64,000 nucleotides of DNA, taken from assembly GCA_963761775.1 (NCBI GenBank), contig CAVXIF010000011.1, positions 806,001 through 870,000 on the forward strand, written 5' to 3'. The stretch is from Parerythrobacter_A sp963761775 (lineage in GTDB: Bacteria; Pseudomonadota; Alphaproteobacteria; Sphingomonadales; Sphingomonadaceae). Positions 36,070 through 43,444 of the stretch are shown here, in pieces. The translations under genes were made by a program, and so were the position numbers. The notes under the pieces were generated by a model. That model saw only the letters and a list, made by a program, of their open reading frames with translations, ran no database searches and was not told the DNA's origin. Within the stretch, counting starts at the first letter, position 1; each line of letters opens with the position of its first letter.

Positions 36070-37585
36070 ATGCCGGACCTGAACAACGCCGCTGCGGCGC
36101 GCGAACAGTTGGCGAGCGGCGCACCTGCCCTGGTCTGGCGCCGGGTTGTTGCGGATACGCTGACACCGGTGGGCGCAGCGCAGCGCCTGATGGAAAGCGA
36201 ACGCGGCGATTTCCTGCTGGAATCGGTCGAGGGCGGCGAGAACCGTGGCCGTTACAGCCTGCTCGGCCTCGCACCCGACCTCGTGTTCCGCAGCAATGCG
36301 TTACGGGTAGCGGTCAACGACCGCTGGGCCAGTGACCGCAGCGCCTTTCGCGCCATCGACCGACCCCCGATCGAGGCCCTGCGCCGGCTTGTCGCGGAGT
36401 GCCATATCGCGGTGCCCGACGGCTTGCCCCCCGCCCTCGCCTGCCTTGTTGGCTATTTCGGTTACGAGACGATAGGCTTCGCCGAAGACATTGCGCGCGC
36501 ACCGTCGAGCGATCTCGACGTGCCGGACATGCTGTTCGTGCGCCCCACTTTGCTGCTGGTGTTCGACAATTTGTCGGACGATCTGTGCGTTATCGCGCCG
36601 CTATGGCCCGGCGCTGGCGAACCGGAGAAAGCCCTGGCCTCGGCATCCGACCGCATCGACGACGCCTTGCGGACGCTGGACGGGCCATCTGCTCGCCCTG
36701 CCACGCACACCGCAGCCGACCTGCCGGAGCCGGTCCTGACGCCGCAGGTTGCGCGAGCGGACTACCACGCGATGGTTGCGCAGGCGAAGGAGTACATCGC
36801 AGCGGGCGATATCTTTCAGGTGGTGCTGGCGCAGCGGTTCACCTGCCCCTTCCCGCTACCGCCCTTCGCCCTCTACCGCGCCCTGCGGCGCGTGAACCCC
36901 TCGCCCTTCCTTTATTTTCTCGACTTGCCCGATTTCGCAGTCGTCGGATCCAGCCCCGAAATCCTGGTGCGCGTCCGCGATGGCGAAGTCACCATCCGAC
37001 CCATCGCCGGAACGCGCCCGCGCGGCGCGACGCCGGATGCCGACCGTGCGGCGGAACGCGAACTGCTGGCCGATCCGAAAGAGTGTGCCGAACACCTGAT
37101 GCTGCTCGATCTGGGCCGCAACGATGTCGGGCGCGTAGCCGCTGCGCACAGTGTGATCACCACCAGCAGCTATGGCGTCGAACGCTACAGCCATGTGATG
37201 CACATCGTCAGCAATGTCGTGGGCACGCTTTCACCGGAAAACGATGCGCTGGATGCGCTGTTCGCGGGGTTTCCCGCAGGTACCGTAAGCGGCGCGCCTA
37301 AAGCTGCGCGCATGCGAGATCATCGCCGAACTGGAACCGGAAACGCGCGGGGCCTATGCCGGGGGCGTCGGCTATTTCGCGCCCGACGGCTCGGTCGATA
37401 GCTGCATCGTCCTGCGCACCGCCGTGGTGAAGGACGGCGTGATGCATGTGCAGGCGGGCGCGGGAATTGTCGCGGACAGTGACGCCGCCTATGAACAGCG
37501 CGAATGCGAAGCCAAGGCCGGTGCCTTGCTGGCAGCAGCGAAGGAAGCGGTGCGAATGGCAGGCGAAGCGGGGTTCGGACAATGA
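36070..37585 (+). CDS. trpE: Anthranilate synthase component I (frame broken by one extra base)
   Basis: First enzyme of tryptophan synthesis, making anthranilate from chorismate with TrpG-supplied ammonia. The N-terminal tryptophan-binding region shows FLLESVEGGENRGRYSLLG. The chorismate-binding core shows PFLYFLDLPDFAVVGSSPE, RPIAGTRPRGATPD, DPKECAEHLMLLDLGRNDVG and FPAGTVSGAPK. Just after this the frame shifts: an extra G at 37303. Without it the chain reads GAPKLRACEIIAELEPETRG and ends at TGA 37583-37585, 504 residues in all. The downstream lipoprotein gene overlaps the corrected stop (ATGA), which supports the correction. Confidence 0.94.
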
Positions 37586-38442
37586 GGGCTGGCTGGATCG
37601 TCGCGGTGTGTGCGCTGGCCACGCCGCTTTTTGCCTGCGCGCCCGAACCCGAAGGCAAGCCGATCCTGCGCGCCGACATGGACGGCTCAGACTCGAACGG
37701 CGAAGGCGAGGCTGCCGAAACCGTCGAAGCCAGCGCAACCGCACCCGCCTCGTCACGCAAATCGGCCTGTCGCACCGCAACATTCGAGGGTGCGCGCTTC
37801 ACCCATTGCATCGCCGACCCGGCCCGCCATCGCATCGCCACCGATCTCGGACCTGACGGCAGGGCCCCCTATCGCAGCCTTGCAACTCTCGCCGCAAGCC
37901 GCGCCGCCGATGCGCCGTTGGTGGCATTCGCCGTCAATGGCGGCATGTTCGATCGCGAGGGCGACCCGATCGGCTATTATGTGGAGAGCGGCAAGCGGCT
38001 GGAAGAGCTGAACCGCGCCGATGGTCCGGGCAATTTTCACTTGAAACCCAACGGCGTATTCTTCGGAACCGGCAATCGGTGGCAAGTGCGCGAGGCGGAG
38101 AGTTTCTATCGCAATGTCGGCGACCGCCCCGCCTTCGGCACGCAGAGCGGCCCCATGCTCGTAATCGACGGCAAGCTGCACCCCGAATTCTCCCAAGACG
38201 GGCCGAGCAAGGCGGTCCGCAATGGCGTGGGCGTCGATGGCGAAGGACGCGCCCATTTCGTCATCTCCGACGGTGCGGTCAGCTTCGGGCATTTCGCACG
38301 CTATTTCCGCGACAAGGCGAAGACGCGCAACGCGCTGTTCCTGGACGGCAATGTCTCCGCTTTGTGGGACCCGGTGGCCGGACGGCTCGATAGCGGAGCC
38401 GCGCTGGGTCCGCTGCTGGTGGTGGAAGAGCGCAGCCAGTGA
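37582..38442 (+). CDS. Phosphodiester glycosidase-like lipoprotein (DUF2233 family)
   Basis: The 286-residue protein begins with a lipoprotein signal (RAGWIVAVCALATPLFAC; lipobox LFAC, lipidated Cys19), then a low-complexity linker. The domain from about 65 has FAVNGGMFDREGDPIGYYV, FFGTGNRW, FGTQSGPMLVIDGKLHPEF and LFLDGNVSALWDP, the pattern of the NAGPA-like phosphodiester glycosidase family (DUF2233). It is probably envelope-attached, acting on a sugar phosphodiester; the substrate is unknown. It is placed between trpE and trpG with overlapping starts and stops on both sides, although nothing links it to tryptophan synthesis. Confidence 0.85.
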   Translation: MRAGWIVAVCALATPLFACAPEPEGKPILRADMDGSDSNGEGEAAETVEASATAPASSRKSACRTATFEGARFTHCIADPARHRIATDLGPDGRAPYRSLATLAASRAADAPLVAFAVNGGMFDREGDPIGYYVESGKRLEELNRADGPGNFHLKPNGVFFGTGNRWQVREAESFYRNVGDRPAFGTQSGPMLVIDGKLHPEFSQDGPSKAVRNGVGVDGEGRAHFVISDGAVSFGHFARYFRDKAKTRNALFLDGNVSALWDPVAGRLDSGAALGPLLVVEERSQ

Positions 38443-39069
38443 TTCTCGTCATCGACAATTACGACAGCTTCACGTTCAATCTGGTCCATTACCTGATGGA
38501 ACTGGGCGCGGACGTCCGTGTCGAACGCAACGATGCCTTAACCGCCGGGGAAGCCGTGAAAAGCGGCGCGGCGGGCATCCTCATCTCGCCCGGCCCCTGC
38601 ACCCCGGACGATGCGGGAATCAGCCTCGATTGCGTGGCCGCCTGCGCCGATGCCGAACTGCCGTTGCTGGGCGTATGTCTCGGTCACCAGGCGATAGGCC
38701 AGCACTTCGGCGGTAAGGTCGTGCGCGGCGGGCTGATGCACGGCAAGACCAGCGCCATTGCGCATGACGACAGCGGTGTTTTCACCGGTCTGCCCTCGCC
38801 CTTTCACCGCCACGCGCTATCATTCGCTGGTGGTCGAGGATGTTCCCGCTGCGCTGTCCGTCAACGCCACCAGCACCACGCCCGGGCAGGACGGCACGGC
38901 GGTGATGGGCTTCCGCCACGAAACGATCCCCATTCACGGTGTGCAATTCCATCCGGAAAGCATCGCGACCGATCACGGCCACGCGCTGCTGGCGAATTTC
39001 ATGCGCATGTGTGGCCTGCCCGTGAAAGACCGGCCCGTGAAAGACCGGCCCGTGAAAGAACGCCCATGA
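38439..39069 (+). CDS. trpG: Anthranilate synthase component II, glutaminase (frame broken by one extra base)
   Basis: Class I glutamine amidotransferase supplying ammonia to TrpE. The start is GTG 38439, overlapping the previous stop. DNYDSFTFNLVHYL, SPGPCTPDDAG and the catalytic Cys in LLGVCLGHQAIGQHFGG are clear. The frame then breaks at the TTT of 38802-38804; dropping one T restores LPSPFTATRYHSLVV, then GVQFHPESIATDHG with the catalytic His and Glu. The corrected protein has 209 residues, with a C-terminal tail of three VKDRP-type repeats. As given, the first frame stays open into trpD, falsely suggesting a TrpGD fusion. Confidence 0.93.
39019..39063 (+). repeat. Triple 15-bp tandem repeat at the 3' end of trpG
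   Basis: The unit CCCGTGAAAGACCGG occurs twice exactly (39019-39033, 39034-39048) and a third time with two changes (39049-39063). In frame with corrected trpG it encodes VKDRP-VKDRP-VKERP, the last residues before the stop. Being a multiple of three, the repeat can change copy number without breaking trpG. Confidence 0.9.
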
Positions 39070-40058
39070 CCACGCTTCCCGACCCCGCACAGTTGCTCGA
39101 CGAGGCCGAGGCCGAAACGGTCTTTGGCCACATCCTCGATGGCGAGGTTAGCGACGATGCCATCGAAAGCTACCTCGGCGGCATGTCGGACCGCAGCGAG
39201 ACCTATGGCGAAATTGCCGGAGCGGCCCGCGCGCTCCGCGCAAGGCTGCTGACTGTCGCCGCGCCCGACAATGCCGTGGATTGTTGCGGCACAGGGGGCG
39301 ATGGCCACCATACATTGAACGTCTCGACCGCAGTCAGCCTGGTGGTCGCGGCGGCGGGCGTGCCGGTGGCCAAGCACGGCAACCGCGCCGCCAGCAGCAA
39401 GTCCGGCGCGGCGGACACGCTGGAGGCGCTGGGCCTCGACATGGACACCGCCGGACGCACGGCGGAACGCACGCTGGCGGAGATCGGCATCTGTTTCCTG
39501 TTCGCGAAAAACCACCACCCCGCAATGGGCCGTATCCAGCCCATCCGCCAGCGCATCGGCCGCCGCACGATCTTCAACCTGATGGGGCCGCTGTCCAATC
39601 CGGCAGGCGTGCGTCGCCAGCTCATCGGTATCGCGCGCCCGGCCTATGTACCGATCTATGCGCGTGCGATGACGCGGCTCGGCACGGACCGCACCCTCAT
39701 TGTATCGGGCGATGAAGGGCTGGACGAGCTGAGCCTGGCCGGAGGCAACGAGGTGGCGGATGTGTCTGGCGGTACTTTCGCCATGCAACGGGTCGATGCG
39801 CAGGCCGCCGGTCTGCCCAACGCGCCCGTTTCCGCGATACGCGGCGGCGAGGCGGGGCATAACGCCGCCGCGCTGAAGGCTCTGCTGGCGGGCGAACGCA
39901 GCGCCTATCGCGACGCGGTCCTGTTCAACGCCGCCGCAACCTTTAGGGTGGCGGGCAAGGACGATGACCTGCCGGCAGGCGCCGCGCGGGCAGCGGAAGC
40001 CCTCGACAGCGGGGCGGCCCGTGCGCTGCTGGCAAAATGGATCGAGCTGGCCCAATGA
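39066..40058 (+). CDS. trpD: Anthranilate phosphoribosyltransferase
   Basis: The 330-residue enzyme transfers phosphoribose from PRPP to anthranilate. DCCGTGGDGHHTLNVST is the glycine-rich PRPP-binding loop, KHGNRAASSKSGAADTLEAL binds anthranilate and phosphate, and GRRTIFNLMGPLSNPAG is typical. The ATG at 39066 overlaps the trpG stop (ATGA), and the stop overlaps trpC. This is a separate protein rather than part of a TrpGD fusion once the trpG frame is corrected. Confidence 0.96.
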   Translation: MTTLPDPAQLLDEAEAETVFGHILDGEVSDDAIESYLGGMSDRSETYGEIAGAARALRARLLTVAAPDNAVDCCGTGGDGHHTLNVSTAVSLVVAAAGVPVAKHGNRAASSKSGAADTLEALGLDMDTAGRTAERTLAEIGICFLFAKNHHPAMGRIQPIRQRIGRRTIFNLMGPLSNPAGVRRQLIGIARPAYVPIYARAMTRLGTDRTLIVSGDEGLDELSLAGGNEVADVSGGTFAMQRVDAQAAGLPNAPVSAIRGGEAGHNAAALKALLAGERSAYRDAVLFNAAATFRVAGKDDDLPAGAARAAEALDSGAARALLAKWIELAQ

Positions 40059-40852
40059 CCGGTCGCGCGAATAAGCTGGAGGAAATTTGCGCCACGAAGC
40101 GCGAGGAAGTCGCCGCGCGCAAGACAGCCGCGACGATGGCCGATCTGGATGCGCGTGCCGGGGAACAGAGCGCCCCGCGCGGCTTTCGCGCTGCGCTGGA
40201 AAAGACAGCAGCAGATGGTTTCGCGCTTATCGCAGAAATCAAGAAAGCGTCTCCTTCCAAGGGTTTGATCCGAAAAGATTTTCGCCCCCGCGCCCATGCA
40301 CTTGCCTATGCGAAAGGCGGCGCGGCCTGCCTCTCGGTGCTGACCGATGCGCCCTATTTCCAGGGGCACGAGGACTATCTGACGGAAGCGCGCGCCAGTT
40401 GCGACCTGCCCGTATTGCGCAAGGATTTCATGGTCGATCCGTGGCAGATCGCGGAAAGCCGTGCGCTGGGTGCGGATGCAGTGTTGCTGATTGTCGCGGC
40501 GCTGGACGACGGGCAGATGGCGGAACTGGAAGCCGCAGCCATCGAACGCGACATGGACGTGCTTGTCGAAGTGCATGACGAGGCCGAACTGGACCGTGCC
40601 GCCGCGCTGCAATCGCGCTTGATCGGCGTGAACAACCGCGATTTGCGGACCTTTTCGACCGATCTTGCCACCACCGAACGGCTTGCGCCACGCGCGCCTG
40701 CCGACGCGCTGATCGTCGGCGAAAGCGGTATCGCCAGCCATGCCGATTGCCAGCGCCTTGCGGCAAGCGGCGTGCGCAGTTTCCTGGTCGGGGAAAGCCT
40801 GATGCGGCAGGACGACATCGCGGCGGCCACGCGCACGCTGCTGCACGGTTAG
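40055..40852 (+). CDS. trpC: Indole-3-glycerol-phosphate synthase
   Basis: The 265-residue TIM-barrel enzyme closes the indole ring in tryptophan synthesis. LIAEIKKASPSKGLIR (catalytic Lys), RKDFMVDPWQI, LVEVHDEAELDRA and IGVNNRDLRTF are present, as is the C-terminal phosphate site FLVGESLMR. The start at 40055 overlaps the trpD stop. The family-typical MxNKLEEICATKREEV opening supports it. It is not fused to TrpF. Confidence 0.96.
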   Translation: MTGRANKLEEICATKREEVAARKTAATMADLDARAGEQSAPRGFRAALEKTAADGFALIAEIKKASPSKGLIRKDFRPRAHALAYAKGGAACLSVLTDAPYFQGHEDYLTEARASCDLPVLRKDFMVDPWQIAESRALGADAVLLIVAALDDGQMAELEAAAIERDMDVLVEVHDEAELDRAAALQSRLIGVNNRDLRTFSTDLATTERLAPRAPADALIVGESGIASHADCQRLAASGVRSFLVGESLMRQDDIAAATRTLLHG

Positions 40853-40966
40853 CGGTGTCCTACAGCGCGGCGAGCAGGCATAGGTGGCGCATGACCTGTT
40901 TCACGCCCTTTCCACCGCCTGCTGCGCCCGGCCCGTTACGCGCTCCATTTTACCGCCCTGGACAGT

Positions 40967-40982
40967 GTAACACGTGTCACAT
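40967..40982. promoter_or_regulatory. 16-bp near-palindrome upstream of moaC
   Basis: TGTAACACGTGTCACA is palindromic except for one base pair. It also fits the CRP/FNR-type pattern TGTGA-N6-TCACA with one mismatch. It lies 15 bases before the moaC start, after the trpC stop, and could be an operator for a promoter serving moaC, moeA or both. Confidence 0.4.
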
Positions 40983-40997
40983 GTCCTACACGACCGG

Positions 40998-41480
40998 ATG
41001 CGCGCAGTGACGGCCCTGAGCCATCTCGACGGCGACGGCAAAGCCCGGATGGTGGATGTCGGCGATAAGCCGGAAACGCACCGGGTGGCCGTGGCGGAAG
41101 GGCGCATCCATATGAACGGCACGGCGCTGGAGGCTATCCGCAGCGGCGCGGTTCCAAAGGGCGACGTGCTCGCAGCGGCGCGCATTGCGGGCATCATGGC
41201 GGCCAAGCGGACGGGCGAGCTGATACCGCTGTGCCACCCGCTCGCTCTCGACGCTGTGACGGTGGATTGCGTGCTCGAGGCGGACGCGGTTCGGGTGACT
41301 GCCAGCGCCAGCCTGACCGGCCGCACCGGGGTGGAGATGGAAGCGATGACAGCGGCGACGGTCGCGCTGCTGACGATCTACGACATGGCAAAGGCCCTGG
41401 ACCGGACGATGGTAATTGGAGGCGTGCGCCTGTTGGAAAAGCGCGGCGGCACGTCGGGGGACTGGCTGGCCGAGCCATGA
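40998..41480 (+). CDS. moaC: Cyclic pyranopterin monophosphate synthase MoaC
   Basis: The protein has about 160 residues. With MoaA it converts GTP to cyclic pyranopterin monophosphate, the first step of molybdenum cofactor synthesis. LSHLDGDGKARMVDVGDKP, KGDVLAAARIAGIMAAKRT, LIPLCHPLALDAV and GVEMEAMTAATVALLTIYDM are all conserved family segments. ATG 40998 or GTG 41007 are possible starts; the family opening TALSHLD fits GTG equally well. The stop overlaps moeA. Confidence 0.94.
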   Translation: MRAVTALSHLDGDGKARMVDVGDKPETHRVAVAEGRIHMNGTALEAIRSGAVPKGDVLAAARIAGIMAAKRTGELIPLCHPLALDAVTVDCVLEADAVRVTASASLTGRTGVEMEAMTAATVALLTIYDMAKALDRTMVIGGVRLLEKRGGTSGDWLAEP

Positions 41481-42664
41481 GCGGCTTGTTGGCGATGGAA
41501 GACGCGCAAGCGCAGTTGCTGGCGCTGCTCAAGCCGGACACACTCTCTATTGTTGCGCTTGAAAAGGCGGTGGGGCTGTGTCTGGCGGAGCCGTTACATG
41601 CGGCGCGCACGCAACCCGCAGCCGATCTGTCGGTCATGGATGGCTATGCCGTGGCGGGGCCTGCGCCGTGGATGGTTATTGGCGAAAGCCGGTGCGGCGC
41701 GCCGTTTGGCGGAATGATGCACACTGGTGACGCCGTGCGGATCGCGACCGGCGCGGTCGTGCCGGACAAGGCCGACTGCGTCGTGATGCAGGAGGCGGTC
41801 TGCCGCGAGGGCGACCGCCTCACAAACACGGGCGACGCACCACGCTCCGGGCAGTACATCCGCAAGGCTGGCGCAGACTTCGCATATGGCGCCCGCCTGC
41901 TTGAACCCGGCAAGAGGCTCGGCGCGGCGCAAATCGCTCTCGCGCGGATGGCGGGCCACGGCAGCGTCTCCGCCTATCCCTCACCCGCCGTCGATATCAT
42001 CGAATGCGGCGACGAGTTGCGCGCCGATCCGACCAAGTGCGGTCCGCACGAACTGCCCGCCACCAATGGCGCAATGCTGGCGATCATGGCGCGCGAGGCA
42101 GGCGGTATCCCGCAACGCCACGGCCCTGTTCCTGATAATCTCGACCGGCTGGTTGGCGCGATCGAACATGCGCGCGGGCGGTTGCTCGTGATATCGGGCG
42201 GTGCATCGGTGGGCGATCACGACCTGGTGCGGCCCGCCCTGGAGGCGCTCGGCGCGAGGCTGACATTCTGGCGAATTGCGATGAAACCGGGCAAGCCGCT
42301 GATGGTCGCCACGCTGGGAGAACAGATAGTGCTTGGTCTGCCCGGCAATCCTGTATCCAGCTTCGTCACCGGGTTTCACTTCATGCAGCCCGCAATCCGC
42401 GCGCTGGGCGGCGACAGCGCGCCTGTACTGCGGTCGTTTGCCGCTCCTGTTAAGACCGACCTGCCGCCCGGCGGACCGCGCCGCGAGTTCCTGCGCGCGG
42501 TATGGCGGGATGGCGCTGTGCAACCGGTGCCCGACCAGGCCAGTAGCGCCTTGCACGCGCTCGCAACTGCCGATGTCCTGATCGACAGGCCATCCCATGC
42601 CGGTGAGGTGAAAAGGGGAACGCCTGTTCCGGTCTATCCGCTACGGAATGGCGGATACGCTTGA
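41477..42664 (+). CDS. moeA: Molybdopterin molybdenumtransferase MoeA
   Basis: The 395-residue enzyme inserts molybdate into adenylated molybdopterin. SVMDGYAV, MHTGDAVRIATGAVVPDKAD, SGGASVGDHDLVRPAL and LGLPGNPVSSFVTG are diagnostic. The C-terminal beta domain is present. It overlaps moaC by four bases, an obvious functional pair. The lexA gene follows 81 bases later with its own operator. Confidence 0.95.
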   Translation: MSGLLAMEDAQAQLLALLKPDTLSIVALEKAVGLCLAEPLHAARTQPAADLSVMDGYAVAGPAPWMVIGESRCGAPFGGMMHTGDAVRIATGAVVPDKADCVVMQEAVCREGDRLTNTGDAPRSGQYIRKAGADFAYGARLLEPGKRLGAAQIALARMAGHGSVSAYPSPAVDIIECGDELRADPTKCGPHELPATNGAMLAIMAREAGGIPQRHGPVPDNLDRLVGAIEHARGRLLVISGGASVGDHDLVRPALEALGARLTFWRIAMKPGKPLMVATLGEQIVLGLPGNPVSSFVTGFHFMQPAIRALGGDSAPVLRSFAAPVKTDLPPGGPRREFLRAVWRDGAVQPVPDQASSALHALATADVLIDRPSHAGEVKRGTPVPVYPLRNGGYA

Positions 42665-42688
42665 CGACTGTTGCGATGTTGCCTAGTT

Positions 42689-42703
42689 GTTCCACATTCG
42701 TTC
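42689..42703. promoter_or_regulatory. LexA (SOS) box of the alphaproteobacterial type
   Basis: GTTCCACATTCGTTC matches GTTC-N7-GTTC, the LexA operator of alphaproteobacteria, exactly. It lies 43 bases before the lexA start, consistent with autorepression. Confidence 0.92.
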
Positions 42704-42745
42704 GCCCAAACGCACAGGCCCGAGCGCCTAGGAGAGCACATCGCC

Positions 42746-43444
42746 ATGCTGACCAAGAAACAGCACGAACTGATCCGTTTCATTCATACCCGTCTGGAAG
42801 ATACCGGCATTTCCCCGTCTTTCGAAGAGATGAAGGATGCGCTGGACCTGAAAAGCAAATCGGGCGTGCACCGTTTGATATCGGCCTTGGAAGAACGCGG
42901 TTTCATCCGCCGCCTGCCTAACCGTGCGCGCGCGCTGGAAGTGCTGAAGCAGCCGGAAGACGTGCTGGCCCCTGCGCGAGAGAAGGTATCGGTGCCTGCC
43001 GTCGCCAACGACACGTCCGGTGTCGTGACCGGCACCGCAAAGGTTTCGGAACCGGCGAACGACGTGATCGACGTGCCGTTGCACGGGCGCATCGCGGCGG
43101 GTGCGCCTATCGAAGCGCTGGAAGGCCAGTCGAGCCTGCCCGTTCCGGCGGCATTGCTTGGTCCGGGCGAGCATTACGCGCTTGAGGTGTCGGGCGATTC
43201 CATGATCGACGCCGGCATCCACGATGGCGATTTCGCGCTGGTCCGCCGCACCGAAACGGCGCGCGATGGCGAGATCGTGGTCGCGCTGGTCGATAACGAA
43301 GAGGCGACTTTGAAGTATCTGCACAAGGAAGGCGGCAATGTTCGCCTGGATCCCGCCAATTCCAGCCACGAACCGCAAGTCTATGCCTCTGCGCGAGTGC
43401 AGGTGCAGGGCAAGCTCGCGGGGCTGTTGCGCCGCTATCACTGA
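42746..43444 (+). CDS. lexA: LexA repressor
   Basis: The 232-residue SOS repressor-protease has an N-terminal winged helix (LTKKQHELIRFIHTRLEDTG, SGVHRLISALEERGFIRRL) and a linker longer than in E. coli. The cleavage site is Ala118-Gly119 in RIAAGAP. The catalytic pair is Ser152 (SGDSMID) and Lys190 (EATLKYL). Autoregulation is supported by the SOS box upstream, and GGAG lies upstream of the ATG. The 3' end overlaps the convergent comEC gene by seven bases. Confidence 0.97.
   Translation: MLTKKQHELIRFIHTRLEDTGISPSFEEMKDALDLKSKSGVHRLISALEERGFIRRLPNRARALEVLKQPEDVLAPAREKVSVPAVANDTSGVVTGTAKVSEPANDVIDVPLHGRIAAGAPIEALEGQSSLPVPAALLGPGEHYALEVSGDSMIDAGIHDGDFALVRRTETARDGEIVVALVDNEEATLKYLHKEGGNVRLDPANSSHEPQVYASARVQVQGKLAGLLRRYH

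Noticed and set aside
38439..40058. Apparent TrpG-TrpD fusion of 539 residues.
   Set aside because: Between the TrpG active-site Cys and TrpD the fused frame is nonsense, while the conserved TrpG C-terminal half lies in another frame. One surplus T explains it, and trpD has its own ATG overlapping the true trpG stop.
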